DNA of 64,000 nucleotides from Asterias amurensis. Its lineage: Eukaryota; Echinodermata; Asteroidea; Forcipulatida; Asteriidae. The translations under genes and the position numbers were made by a program. The notes below the pieces were generated by a model that saw only the letters and a list, made by a program, of their open reading frames with translations, had not been told where the DNA came from and ran no database searches. Location of the stretch: NCBI RefSeq assembly GCF_032118995.1, contig NC_092669.1, positions 2,231,501-2,295,500 of the forward strand, written 5' to 3'. Positions 1-12,277 of this stretch are shown piece by piece; position 1 is the stretch's first letter; every line of letters starts with the position of its first letter.

Positions 1-59
1 TGAACCAACATTTTGTTTCCAAACATGTCAGAATTGAATTGAGGACAAAAATATTGATG

Positions 60-595
60 TGAACGATTTCCCTTGTAGGTAAGCTTGGGAGATATCGATT
101 TATTTTATTCACGATATATCGCCGACAATATATCGCGATATTCGATATAATCGCGATTAATGAAATTTGACATCATCAGTCTGAAAACTCCAAGTGAAAG
201 TTGTAGAAGAGACAGTCCTAGCATAAGAGAGGTGTTCTAATGACCTATTCTTCTGGTTTTACTCCAAACCTATGGGGTGCAAGATGTCTCAGCTAGCAAA
301 TACATCGCGATATTTAATCGATATATCGATATATCGATATATCGATATTTCGATTAAAACCAAATCCATCCGATATCAAAATCGTGTCCAAATTAATATC
401 GCGATATTCGATAATATCGTGATATCGCCCAAGCTCACTTGTAGGCCTATAGCACAGCAAAATGCTACGCAGAATTTGTCAGTTGCTTCTCAAAAAATCA
501 TAACTTGCACTCAATCTTTAGCATTCACTGTGCACAGAATCTGATCAGTCGGAATATTTTGCTATGCAAAATTGTTGGATGAAATCGTTCCCTAA
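60..595 (+). mobile_element. Family H inverted-repeat element, interrupted by element G1
   Basis: Ends GAACGATTTCCCTT and GAAATCGTTCCCT are inverted copies of each other. Removing 80-445 (G1 plus one target duplication) gives a ~170-bp element closely matching the second copy at 8171-8341. Confidence 0.7.
80..437 (+). mobile_element. Family G hAT-like MITE copy 1 (ATCGAT-rich)
   Basis: 358 bp with inverted ends TAAGCTTGGGnGATATC / GATATCGCCCAAGCTCA, flanked by perfect 8-bp duplications CTTGTAGG (72-79, 438-445). Both halves are made of TATCGATA/ATCGCGAT-like motifs around a non-repetitive middle. 8-bp duplications are typical of hAT transposons. Confidence 0.85.
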
Positions 596-1294
596 ACATC
601 CAGCAGTTTAACACTTGAACTGTTACAAATTGAACTCTTATTTGCCGTTAGGGGTTTAGCGGGCAGGATATATTTTGACTCTACAGAGGTTGGGGACATT
701 GCTTCTAATTTCCTATTAAATTAATCACCTGAGTCTTCTGGTCTTGTAGGGGCTTGCACTGACTTAATGCCATATCTATAGGGCGGGGCTCAAAAGTCAG
801 ACTCGTCTCGACACACCCACAATCCCCTCCACCCGTACAAGACTACCTCATTGTGCTGGAATGCCGCGGTACGGGAGTAATCTTACACAATGTATTTATA
901 AACATGTATGATCCGAGGCCGAACTAGAAAGTTGCTTCATGTATGTACTGTCCCTTTATAACGTGGCGATCTTGTTCCTGATTTATCTTCAGACATGTCT
1001 GAAGGGGGGGGGGGGGAGGGGTAGTAGACATGTTCATTGTGTAGCGCTACATTGTAAGCCAGTAAGCGAGTAAACACTAAGCTGTCAGCAAATGAAAGGA
1101 AATGAGAGGTGTTTCCTGGGGATATTGCCTTCTCAGTGCATCTACAATGTAAGACAATCAACAAATTAAGACTCTAGATTGTGTATTGAGTTACATGTAG
1201 CTTTGTACAGGTAGCCAACACACATCATTGTGCGGAAGTTATAGGCCTACTCAATTGAATAATAATGAGACGTATTGCCTTGTCAGTGCACATC
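596..1294. other. Intergenic, nothing recognised
   Basis: No coding exon or clear repeat family seen; a short G run lies at 1006-1020. The open frames here are short and without family signatures. Confidence 0.5.
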
Positions 1295-1297
1295 TTA

Positions 1298-1825
1298 AGG
1301 CCTTTTCACACCAGCACAATAAGCAGGGGGTCCTTGGTCTTAAGAACACAACGTTGTTTAATCCACATCGTGTGAAAGGTACCGCTGCTTAAATAGGCAC
1401 GGGTCCCTGGTCTTTTTAAGACCAAGGTCCAGACCTCCGTCTTAAAAACACAACGTTGTGAAAATTATACCACGATCGTCCGTGTGTGCTGTGTGAATGG
1501 AAATTGCTTGCGTAACGAAGGACCCTGGTGTGGCTGGAGCTACCACGCATGCGCGCAAGAAGAAACACATGGTGCAAGAAAATCAAGATGTTCGACCCCG
1601 TTATATGATAACGTTAAACCTTTGAGCGTGTGCACGCCTCCTTCAAGAGAGCAAGTTTTCAAATGTTGACCTTTAGCACCACAAAAGACGAATGTTCTGA
1701 GACATGGGATGTTGGTTTCTGCGCCGTGTGAAAGGTCCAGTTTGAGTTTGACCAACGTCCTTGGTCAAGACAACTGCCACCGGAGACCAAGGACCCTAGT
1801 TTGACTTTGTCGTGTGAAAAGGGCT
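1298..1825 (+). mobile_element. PIF/Harbinger-like MITE, 528 bp
   Basis: Inverted ends AGGCCTTTTCACACC / GTGTGAAAAGGGCT flanked by TTA on each side (1295-1297, 1826-1828). The interior has inverted GGTCCTTGGTCTTAAGA-type subrepeats. A TTA duplication is typical of Harbinger elements. No transposase. Confidence 0.65.
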
Positions 1826-2039
1826 TTAGCATCATGAATTACATACATGTATTGTACATGTAGGTGGGTAGCCATACAACACCATTGGTGGGATGTTAAC
1901 GACCACAACACTCACCCTTTACTGGGTCACCATAAAGGGAATTCTATACAACAACAAAAACAACGTTTACCTGTATCAAGTAGCAAGTGATTGCAACTCA
2001 AGTGTAATAGCAAAAGACTGTGTTTTAACAGACTGTGTT

Positions 2040-2427
2040 TTAAAGGAACACGTTGCCTTGGATCGGTCGAGTTGGACTTTGAAAAGCGCTTGAAACCGTT
2101 TGTTACAAAATGCATATTGTTAGAAAGATAACTTAAAAGTAGAATATAATGATCCACACAAACATGCCTCAGAATTCCACGGTTTTCCTTTTACGTCCCG
2201 AAGAAACACGGTCGGCCATTTATGGGAGTCAAAAATTTGACCCCCATAAATGGCCGACGTGTTAGTCGACGAGGTAAAAGGAAAACCCGCAATTTCGAGG
2301 CATGTTTGTGTGGATCATTGTATTCTACTTTTACAACATCTTTCTACCCATATGCATTTTATAAAAAACGGTTACAAACGCTTTTCAAAGACCGACTCGA
2401 CCTATCCAAAGCAACGTGTTCCTTTAA
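2040..2427 (+). mobile_element. Family B TTAA element, copy 1
   Basis: Starts TTAAAGGAACACGTTGCC, ends GGCAACGTGTTCC-type sequence then TTTAA. Almost the whole length is palindromic, centred on ATGGGAGTCAAA / TTTGACCCCCAT. Non-autonomous. Confidence 0.85.
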
Positions 2428-2567
2428 CGACCACATCACTCACTCTTTATTGGGTCACCACAAAGGGAATTCTATACAACAACACAAACAACGTTTACCT
2501 AGTATCAAGTAGCAAGTGATTGCAACTCAAGTGTAATAGCAAAAGACTGTGTTTTAATCACTATCTT

Positions 2568-2957
2568 TTAAAGGAACACGTTGCCTTGGATCAGTCGAGT
2601 TGGACTTTGAAAAGCGCTTGAAACCGTTTGTTACAAAATGCATATTGTTAGAAAGATAACTTAAAAGTAGAATATAATGATCCACACAAACATGCCTCAG
2701 AATTCCACGGTTTTCCTTTTACGTCCCGAAGAAACACGGTCGGCCATTTATGGGAGTCAAAAATTTGACTCCCATAAATGGCCGACCGTGTTAGTCGACG
2801 AGGTAAAAGGAAAACCACACAATTTCGAGGCATATTTGTGTAGATCATTGTATTATACTTTTACAACATCTTTCTAATCATATGCATTTAATAAAAAACG
2901 GTTACAAATGCTTTTTATAGACCAACCCGTCCGATCCAAGGCAACGTGTTCCTTTAA
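2568..2957 (+). mobile_element. Family B TTAA element, copy 2
   Basis: Same ends and palindromic centre (CGGCCATTTATGGGAGTC / GACTCCCATAAATGGCCG). Flanked by TTAA at 2568-2571 and 2954-2957. Confidence 0.88.
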
Positions 2958-3074
2958 TCACTACATGTATCTTTAGAACAAGAACACTGTCTAGAAAACA
3001 AAACCATGCAACAGGACTCCTTAGGGGAATTATAAAGACCATGGTGCTCCACAAGGACCTTTTGTGCACACGGT

Positions 3075-3435
3075 CTATTGTTGGAAGATGTTAAAGACAC
3101 TGGACACTATTGCTAATTGTCAAAGACCAGACTTCTCAATTGGTGTACATCTCAACATACTAAATATATGCATAAAATAACCAATCTGTGAAAATTTGAG
3201 CTTGATTGGTCGTGGGAGTTGCGAGATAACTATGAAAGAAAAAACACCCTCGTCACACGAAGTTATGTGCTTTCAGATGCTTGATTTCGAAACCTCAAAT
3301 TCTAAATCCAAGGTCTATAAATCAAACTCGTGGAAAATTACTTCTTTCTAGAAAACTACGTCACTTCAGAGGGAGCTGTTTCTCACAATGTTTTACATGT
3401 ATACTATCAACCTCTCACAACGCCGCCCTTGAATA
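3075..3435 (+). mobile_element. Family A TTAA element, 3' truncated
   Basis: Begins TTAAAGACACTGGACACTAT and follows the family A interior (ATGCATAAAATAAC, CTTCAGAGGGAGC), but breaks off before the far terminal repeat. Confidence 0.75.
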
Positions 3436-3778
3436 TTTCATTCTTGAAGGGGCTAAAAGGTCACCACAGTAGAAGCACAGGGCACCGGGGCTATTCCTGT
3501 GGGTGCAGTGGGTTATTCAAGGCCTGCTCCAATAGCCAAAGGAGAGAGCAGGGGAGGCTGAGCAAACCGAATGTCATGGACGGAAACTACAAGGGGGAAG
3601 GGGGGGGGGGGGATAGGAAGGCTGGTTTATAAATAAACCTGGGACATGAGCCAAGGACAGACTTAATTAGGGGTCGTCTGAAGGAGATGGGCTGGGACAG
3701 AGATGAAGGGATCAGACTCGGATAAAAATATCAGGGTGCAAAAAAGGGGGAGAATATTTTCTGATTGTGATTCAATCA

Positions 3779-4141
3779 ATGACTAAAAGGCACACATTGC
3801 CTGGGATAGGGCGAGTTGTTCTATGAAAAGCATTTGTACTTTGTAGCCTTTTACTGGTTTACGAACTGACACAGTCAAAAAAATTTGACTCCACAAAAAA
3901 AAAATTTGCATTTTCAACTGCTTTTTAATCATCGACCAACTCGACTAATCCGGCGAGTTGGTCTATGAAAAGCAATTGTAATCGTTTGAAATTGCATTTT
4001 TTTTCTTTTTTAGTTTACGGTCCGCCATTTTATGAGGTCAACAGTTTTGACTCCACAAATTAGCATTGAATTTCAAAACAACAGTTTCCAAACAATTTTC
4101 ATAGACCAACTTGACCAATCCAAGGCAGCGTGTCCCTTTAA
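3779..4141 (+). mobile_element. Divergent B-related double palindrome
   Basis: Two consecutive palindromic units (about 3788-3950 and 3955-4141) with B-like ends (GCACACATTGCCTGG, CAAGGCAGCGTGTCCCTTTAA) and the TTTGACTCC centre. Looks like an old dimer. Confidence 0.6.
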
Positions 4142-4597
4142 GCATGTTAAGTTGGGATTTTTGAGAAACAACATTTAAAAAAATGTTTTCCCATGACATT
4201 GCATTTACATGAAATGTATATTGTGTTTAAACCGAGAGTTGCAAGCAAGTCAACTGACGTATACGTACAAGATGAAATTGAAAGCGTGGCTCGTAAAATG
4301 GAAGAAGGAAAAGGGCATACCGTAGAACAGGAAGTTTTCCATTTACATTTGTACTCAAAGAACAAGGGTGAAAAACCATGGTATCATTTTGTAGGCTAGG
4401 GACTATACCAACTAATTATAAATGGTGCTACGGCAAACAGACATGTAAGACAATGATACGGGTTAAGTCTACCTCAGAAAGCCTTCCTTGGGTTGATATG
4501 ATAAATTGTTAAAGGATTAATTGGCAATATTTATTATCAAGAATGGTTAGCAGTTCTTACACTACATGTACCACATTATGAACTGTTTTACCACTTA

Positions 4598-4988
4598 TTA
4601 AAGGAACACGTTGCCTTGGATCGGACGAGTTGGTCAAAACAAAAGCGTTTGTAACCGTTTTTTATAAAATGCATATGGTTGGAAAGATGTTTTAAAAGTA
4701 GAATACAATGATCCACACAAGTTTGCCTCGAAATTGCGTGGTTTTCCTTCTACTGTGCGAACTAACATGGTCGGCCATTTATGGGAGTCAAAATTTTGAC
4801 CCCCATAAATGGCCGACGTGTTAATTGACGAGGTAAAAGGAAAACCACGCAATTTCAAGGCATGTTTGTGTGGATCATTGTATTCTACTTTTCCAGCATC
4901 TTTCTACCCATATGCATTCTTATAAAAAACGGTTACAAACGCTTTTCAAAGACCAACTCGACCGATCCAAGGCAACGTGTTCCTTTAA
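4598..4988 (+). mobile_element. Family B TTAA element, copy 3
   Basis: TTAA at both ends, AAAGGAACACGTTGCCTTGG at the left and its complement at the right, palindromic centre CCATTTATGGGAGTCAAA. Confidence 0.88.
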
Positions 4989-5331
4989 TTTATACATGTA
5001 GCAAGAACACAAAGAGGGTTTGGTTTAGAAACAGTCAAGTAACTTATGATTGTAATAAAACACCATATTGCAAACTGTGAATAAATGACATGAATGAAAC
5101 CACACCAAACCACATACGCACACTGTCCATGTGTCAATATTGCGTATCATACATAATTCATACAAAGAAAAATTGATTAGAGCCAGATTTGGCTTTGCTT
5201 GAAAAATTGGTGTACTGTGTGTATACATAGGAATCCGCATTATGTATGCGCAATACGCAACCGGACACAGGGAGTATGTGAAAAGTGGGTTAAAAACATG
5301 TCATTTCACAATGGCGAACTTAAAAACCTAC

Positions 5332-7017
5332 CGTGGACTTCCAGGACTGGACCCTTCCATGAAGATTCAGCACTCTCTTTTCTCCAACAGGTTGAGGCTT
5401 CTTCCACAGATGACTTCCAGGGATGCTGTACCCCTCAGAGTCCACAATCGCTTTCCGATCCTCCACGGACGTAAAGAGGCATTCCTCGCTGACGGCCTGC
5501 TTGATGGTGTCCGGCACGACAGGCTCAGCATACTCTGACGACGGCTTGAGGTTGACTTTCCCTGGGGAATGATGCGAGGAGAGCTTACTAACATCCTCAC
5601 TCGAGAAGGATCTGTGAGAGTCTCTCAGACGAGAAGGCGAATTCCTGGAGGACGACACAAGAGCGCTTTCACTCCGAGGGCGCTCTTCAGTCGGGGTGAC
5701 GGCCAGAGAAGGTGGCAATGGTGAGGAGTGTCTACCGACCTCGTATTTCTTAATGTTCTTTGGAATTCGCGATTGTTTTGGTGAGTACGGCGCAACGTTC
5801 GGGATATCTGGGAGCTTTTTTGTCTTGACCGGAAGACCTGTTGGAGAGGTCTTTGTTGGGGGTTGGTCTTGGGTTTTCGAAGGTGGAGGAGGAGGGGCAA
5901 TCGACGGACGCTTAGGGGGAGAAGAGCACGAAGTTAGGAGTAAATAATCTTTGTCATCATCATCTTCATCTTGCTCTGTGCTTTCCACTGGAGTACTTGT
6001 CAATCTGTCCAGTGGATTTTTCTGGGTGAGCACCTGTTTAGTTTCCATGTAGATGTCATGTTCAAACGTTCTTTGTGGTTTGGCTGGCGGCCCTTGCGGT
6101 TTAACGGATGCCGACGGCACGTAGTGCGAGAAACTCTTCGACCGTCTTCGGGTAAACTGAAAAGAGTCCTCCTCTTTTGGTTCCTTTGAGGAGGACTCTC
6201 CTTTTGTTCTTGTTTCATTCCTCAGACCTCGATTGACGTCCGCACTTTGTCTTCTGATGTCCACCTTTTTCTCCTGTCCAACGTTGGTCCCATTTGTGTC
6301 TTCCTTATTTTCAAAGTTGTTGACCATTAACAACACAGAATTCCGCACTTCAGAAGAGTCGCTTGAACTCTTCCGATTATTCCGTAACTTTACCGGAGTG
6401 CCTTTTATGTAGACTAAATCAGAGTCGTTACTCGAGTGCCGATCTTCTGGCGCCGTCTTTGGTTTTGGGCTGGAGGTGCGGTTTCCATCCTTGAAGTCTC
6501 CAAAAAGAAAGTGACCCTTCGTGGTCAGGGTCAACCCTGTTGGCTTGGACGGCAACAACGGCTTATCAATCGGTGACCGATTCCTGGCCTGACCAAGCGT
6601 TTTACTCCGATTGGGTGACAAAAGTGGCGGCTTCACATTTTTAACCTCGCTCGGTGAGTTTTGATTCACGTCGGGACGTCCACCCACAGTACCTTTCCCC
6701 ATACGCTGTTGAAGCGATGGAGTTACTTTGGAGTCTGCTGCCCCAACTTCAATCTGCGTCCATCGTTTCTGATCCGGTGAGACGACTTTAGGATACCTGA
6801 CAAACAGCACCTCCTCGGTGTTGTTCGAGGATGTGTTCTTCTGAGCGTTCCCGTTTGACTGTGCCGACAACCCTTCGAAAAGATGGATGCGATCTTTAAG
6901 CTTGGCAGGACCTCCGGGAGGTTCTCTCTGAGCTGCTACTGGAGGTTTGCTGTCGCCCTTTGCAGCCCTTGATGTCATACTTGACGGCGGCTTATACCAT
7001 CTTTGACGCTCTGGAAA
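5332..7017 (-). CDS. Large internal exon of a proline/serine-rich protein of unknown family
   Basis: The exon is open for 562 codons. It starts after a pyrimidine-rich acceptor (ttttcttttag, just above 7017) and ends at the donor ACG|gtaggt (intron begins at 5331), phase 0 at both ends. The first ATG is at 6978, with 13 open codons before it, so this may be an internal exon or a first coding exon. The product is rich in Ser, Pro, Lys and Arg, with no hydrophobic segment and no folded domain I can recognise. It has polyproline stretches (IAPPPPPSK), SH3-ligand-like PxxP runs (LPDIPN, GLPVKTKK), acidic EDDDDKDY, many SP sites, and two tyrosine motifs near the end (EYAEPV, DSEGYSIP). This suggests a scaffold or signalling adaptor that binds SH3 domains; the function is inference. 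If the donor is not used, translation ends at 5320-5322 after VGF. No flanking coding exon was identified. The long open frame and both splice sites make it a real exon. Confidence 0.8.
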
Positions 7018-7079
7018 CTAAAAGAAAACAAAACAAAAAGTCACATTGAGTCAAATTTTAAAAGTTTATAAGAAACTGA

Positions 7080-7290
7080 TGAGCCTGTTTGCTTCGGATG
7101 TTTGAAATAGAAAGAGCACCAGAGGCATTTTCTCCTTGGTAAAGGGCACCCTAAAATGAGAAAATCGTAATCAACTGGGAGCATTTCAAAGGGCACCAAG
7201 GCATTTACTCCTTGGTAAAGGGCACCCTATGAGGAAATCTTAAATTTCTACTGGGATCATAAAGGGCACCAAGGCAATGATCAGGGGCGT
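7080..7290 (+). repeat. Repeat with GGGCACCAAGGCA motifs
   Basis: Three imperfect copies of CTCCTTGGTAAAGGGCACCCTA-like sequence. Related GGTGCCCTT motifs recur at 26030-26110, 28030-28065 and 26660. Confidence 0.5.
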
Positions 7291-7424
7291 CTTTAAGTCT
7301 TCAGTCAATTTCAATTGTTTCCCTAAGCAGGTACTTAGCAAGATTTATACTGGCTGAGTGAAATGGGTCACTGCATGTACAACATTGCATTATTAATTTT
7401 GGTTTTTACCCATACACCGATGTG

Positions 7425-7600
7425 TGTTAGCACTGTATACTCAGTACTTTCCCGAGTCCTGTAAAAACATATCACAGGCATGTTACTCGGGTGGGATACG
7501 AACCCACGACCCTTGCATTAAGCACCAGCCTCTCACCACTTTGGCCCTGGTTCGACTCCCGGCTAAGGCAATACAGGCGTCCAGTTGTGCGTTGGTTTCG
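7425..7600 (-). repeat. tRNA-derived SINE remnant
   Basis: Minus strand carries a B-box-like GGGTTCGTATCCC. The flank TATACTCAGTACTTTC..GAGTCCTGT recurs at 54265-54345 with a B box, and in part at 55555-55600. Confidence 0.5.
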
Positions 7601-8170
7601 GCTTGATTCCATGAGCGTTTTTCTCGTGGCCTTCCAGTTCTCCTCATTCTGGAACAATCAATTACTTTTAATCTCTGGCTGTGCTCCGTGGTCATATGAT
7701 ATGGATGGATGTGTCTGGCTACCAATACCGCCCTTGGCTAGAATTAGAACACGTTGTTTGCGGCAAAGTCCTTCACAATTCAGCTTCTCAGATGCGAGTA
7801 TGGGACGTACGATAAGCCTCCCTAATTACTACCAGTTTTCACAAAATATATCCTCTGCTATGGTTCATTTACTATTATATATCAGTCTGTTTGGTTCAAT
7901 CGACAAACATTTTTATTTTACAAAGTAACAAAACAAAGGCATGCGATCTCCAAAACGACAAAATTCACGGAAAATCCAAGCGACAAAAAGATTTCCTGGT
8001 GCTTCCACAATTGAGGTTGTTCAAAATCTCTTATCGTCAACAAGTCATATTAGATTCAGAGTTGAACAACTCTAGTTTCTGTAACAACACTGACCAAAGT
8101 CCACGATAGTGAAAACATAGCTGGTTATTTCAGAGTTCCTGATGATCGCAGAACTATACCAGAGGACAGC

Positions 8171-8341
8171 AGTGAACGATTTCCCTTGTACAGCAGCGCA
8201 AAACGCTCGACAAAATGTATCAGTTCCTACTCAAACCATCAAGATTTGCGACTCAATTATCAGCATTCAGTGTGCACAAAATATGTTCAGTCTAAATTTC
8301 TTGCTACATTGTACAAAAAATTGCTGAACGAAATCGTTCCC
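8171..8341 (+). mobile_element. Family H element, uninterrupted copy
   Basis: Ends TGAACGATTTCCCTTGTA and GAAATCGTTCCCT. Interior (CAGCATTCAGTGTGCACA) matches the interrupted copy at 60-595. Confidence 0.7.
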
Positions 8342-9824
8342 TGGACAGGATCGTACGAACTGAAAAGTATAAACTACTGTAGTTGTCTATGGCCCAACCC
8401 CGTCGTGGCAGTCATACAACGCCTGTGCAGTCAGAATAAAACCACAGAAGAAAATAGGAAATTGGTTACCCCGTTCTCTGGAGACCGTGGCGTTTACTTT
8501 ATAAATAAACTTCAGGAAACCACCCATTTTGGGTTGGTGCTCGGCGAGTCTGTTCTGGTAACTGGTGTGCAGTGGTACACGTGTAACCCTGGTTGTTATA
8601 ATCGGTATGACACCTATAGCACTGGTACATGACTGTAGTACCGGTACACGTCAAGAAGTTCAAGGGGTCAGCGTAGAGTTAGTGAGGGTTGCGACAACTT
8701 GTGATCAGGAAGTTATTGTCAGTCCCCAAGTAACCCCACTGCTGTCCCCGTATAGGCCTGAAAGGGGTGCCAGACTAGTTGAACTTCGCTCTTGAAAGGG
8801 GCACAGCAATTCCCCTCTGATCAGTGGCACTTCTATGAGAAAAATTTTGCAAAGGACACCACAGCATAAGCACAGGGCACACGGCAATTGCTGTGGGTGT
8901 TGTGGGTTAAACCTGCCATTTACATACATGTAGGATTGTGCTGTGCTGCACTTGTAAAAAAAAAAAACTGCGTCCAGCAACGTGACCAAAGAAATTTGGT
9001 TCCTCCATGATAGTTACATGTTGCAACTCTAATAGATGTTAAGAAAAAAAAAAAAAAAAAAAAGGGTTTTTATGACAAATCATGGTTGCAACGGACTGGT
9101 ATAAAACCGTTGTGAAACTATGTTGAATCTACTCATGGAAAATCAGCAAAACATTTCCTGCTGGAAGACATACATGTATCGCACCCTCAGGAAATCAAGG
9201 GTAGTGCAAGGAGTGGTCTGTTGTGCTTCTAGAATTGTCAGCAGATTACGTAAGCCCTATACCAGCCTATATACATTAGGCGTGTAGACATTCACCCAAT
9301 CAGCAGTATTTTAGCTACTAGACCAACTTCAGTGGTGGGCTCTTTTAAAATCAAATTTAGTCCACCAAGGCTCAGCATTTAAACCAGTAAATATGGGTCT
9401 GACATCAGCAGAAAAGCTTGAAGACTTGTGAAAGGATTTAATCAACTGATCCCGATAGCTACCCTGTAGGCCTACCTAGAGTCAACTTTAAAAAAAGTTC
9501 AGGGCAAACACTAAAAACCTTACATCAATACTTTGAGACGACTTTCAAGGTCTTCAGTATAATGCACATTGGGAACAAAACACAACAAACAAGTCGTACC
9601 AATAAACTTCACAAATTGCACAATACATACAAATAACATGAAAGGACATTGAACAATCTTTTTTATAGCAACCTGAATGGCATAATGTCCAGGGATATTC
9701 AATCTTTCTGGAATAACAGAAAGAAGAAAAAAGGGAAACATTGTCCGATAGCCTTCTATGAATGTTTAAATTAAAAATCTTCTTTTGGATCAAGGTACGG
9801 TCAAAGCCAACTTGCTCTAGGCCA

Positions 9825-10044
9825 GGGCCCTATTTCATAGAGCTGTTAAGCAAAAAATTTTGCTTAAGCAAAAAATTCATTGCTTAGTAAAATCAGATTA
9901 CCGGCCAAGACTCCACTCAATTGTTATGCTAAACAACAGCTAAATACTAGTCATAAGCAATGTATGGCATGACATTTTGGCCAGTAACATGTGTAAAATA
10001 AGCTAGCTATTTTTTGCTTAAGCAGCTCTATGAAATTGGCCCCA
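9825..10044 (+). mobile_element. Family C MITE (GGGCCC..TTTCATAGAGCTG ends)
   Basis: Left GGGCCCTATTTCATAGAGCT, right AGCTCTATGAAATTGGCCCC; the interior is TTGCTTAAGCAAAA-rich. Confidence 0.8.
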
Positions 10045-10649
10045 GATCAAACTAATTGGACCAAACTGTTACACTGTGTTTACTCTGTATCAGTCTGTAT
10101 TTATACCCATGACCCTGGAAGTGTACCTTAGATAGATCTACATCATCTACAGAAACATTGCACAACCCTGCACATGCTGCAGTGTTATTTTTTCACAAAC
10201 AGTTGTTAAAACACTTTCGTTTGGTTTCTGTTAAGATGATAATTTATTTTAAAAGGAAACTATCAAGAAAGATCAACAAAAGTCAAGTGGCTGAAAGTTT
10301 CGGTTAAATTGTGTCTATATTTGTTGAGAAAAGAGGAGTTACCTACCGCGGTATTTTCATTAAGACTGTTCACAAAAAAAGGACACTACAAAAATTTGAA
10401 AACCCCAGAGAATAATTCCAGGGAAAACCAACGCAGTCAAGCAGGGTTTGAGAACTCAATCCATTGTTACTGCTAACTGGGAGTGCTAGTGTTGTGTGAA
10501 CCACTGAGTGCCTACTACTACTACGACTCATCCTTTATGGAGCTTCTAATTGTGAGCATCTTTGTTACAAGTCTTTCATTTGTAAAGTCAGGGTTTTAAT
10601 TAAGTTTAACTTTTATTCATGACCCCCCTTCCCATAGATGACTCACTCA

Positions 10650-11994
10650 GAGGTCGTTCACACGCCGTGCTAAAGTTGGTCTAAGTCCACTTAGACCGGT
10701 TCGGGTTCAACTTTTGTGCGTGTGAACGCAAATAAAGTTAGACCGGATCGGGTTTAAACCCCAAAACTTAAACCGTCCAGCGAGGCGGTCTAAGTCTAAA
10801 CCGGTTCGGGTTTATCTTTTAACACTGCGTGTGGACAGAATGACATCCGGTTTTAACTCACAACGGACGACCCATTGTGTGGTTCAATGCACACGCCCGG
10901 GACCCGGAGTGCTTGTATACGGTTTCTGTTGCCTCTGATGCTGAAAAGCACCGAGTATTTATATTAATTTCTTGCCGCTTACCGAGTTGGCGAAACCCTC
11001 TCGATCGGTGTATGCAGTTTAACACAGGCCCACGCCCATGATTCATTAAATTCTGAAACAAAATTATATTTTCCAAGCTTTTTTTGTTGAGTGTCCTACA
11101 ATAAATTGAAACTGTTTTTCATGCGCATACTACGAGCGCAGCAAAGAAGCATATTTTGTATTGCTTCTCACATGTACAGCGCTGCCATCCCATAGTGATC
11201 ACTCTCTGATATCCCATAGTTATCCATCACCGATCCCGTGGATGTGCCTTTCTATTGCCGTCACCATTACTAGCGTGCTGTACTTTCAATCTAGGAGAAT
11301 GAACTGCAGTGGGCGCGAGGCTGTGTGTAGGGGAAATTCCCTACGCCAGCAATATCACCACGTTGTTGGGAAGTTGGGAAAATACTGCAAAGTACATGTA
11401 TTTACGTAACTTGCACGTGTGTAGTTGTGTTTATGAACGAATCGGAATAAAAATCGCGGCACCAGCTTTTGAGAGACCGCAACTTCCAATCGATTGAAGT
11501 ACAAACTAAAAGTATTTTTTAAATCGGAAACGGTGGTATAAAACAAAACACAAAAATGAAACGTGTTCTGTTTCATGGATATGGACAATATTTTGGTGAG
11601 TTTTCTCGGCGGTTTGTATCAATATTTTGTTTGTTTAAAAAAATAATTTCGAGTCGTGTTCATGTTTGTTTTAAGTGCCCATATCCTCCCAACGGTAAAA
11701 CTGTTACCGCGTTCGAGTGAGCCATTTGTATCCAATAATTATGCCCTGTCTGATCATCCAGGGCATGGGGCACTCAGTATCTCGGCACACTCGGTGCGTG
11801 AATCTGATGAATAAAACCGGATGTAGAGCAACGGGGTCGCGTCTACTTTGACCTCTTAAAACCGAAGATAAACCGGATCGGGTTTAACTCTGTGCTGTCT
11901 GAACGCAATGGGTTTTTATTTTTACGACCACCCCCCGCTGCTCGTAAAAGTTAGACCGGTTCGGGTCTAAGTTAGTACGCTGTCTGAACATACC
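10650..11994 (+). mobile_element. 1.35-kb hAT-like non-autonomous element
   Basis: Flanked by perfect 8-bp CTCACTCA (10642-10649, 11995-12002). Imperfect inverted ends (GAGGTCGTTCACACGCCGTG / complement GGTATGTTCAGACAGCGT). Subterminal clusters of ACCGGWTCGGGT repeat in both orientations, a likely transposase-binding array. No transposase frame recognised inside. Confidence 0.7.
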
Positions 11995-12277
11995 CTCACT
12001 CAATTGTTGACTGTCAAACAATGATAAAAGGATGGTACCATTTCAAAGGAAAAAGAGCACTCAACAAACAAGAAAAAAAGCTCCCCAAAAAAGTTCTGAA
12101 CAATAAATACCTCGGCTCGGGTTGGCAAGGAAGTGTTTCTTAAAGTGGTTTTCTTAATTCTTAGTACAAAATTCTTAATTCTTAATTCTTAGTACAAAAC
12201 GGGTGCCGAGTAACTCAATAGCAATGCAGGTCTGGAATTACATGCAGGCCACGGAGACCATAGCCTCCAGTGCACCC

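Larger units (their letters stand above)
1893..2957 (+). repeat. Tandem duplication of a ~528-bp unit, each carrying a family B element
   Basis: The stretch at 1893-2427 and that at 2426-2957 are about 95% alike by eye, offset 528 bp (for example, GCAAAAGACTGTGTTTTAA occurs at both). Each unit ends with a B element. Confidence 0.85.

Noticed and set aside
272..544. Open frame of repeated Ile/Ser/Tyr/Asp residues (DISIYRYID)
   Set aside because: It is the translation of the ATCGAT arms of element G1; the same frame appears in copies 2 and 3.
7491..7928. 145-codon plus-strand frame
   Set aside because: It starts in a tRNA-like SINE, has no conserved motif, and includes AT-rich non-coding sequence.
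11161..11497. Possible passenger exons in the 1.35-kb hAT-like element
   Set aside because: Short frames without recognisable domain or consistent splice sites.
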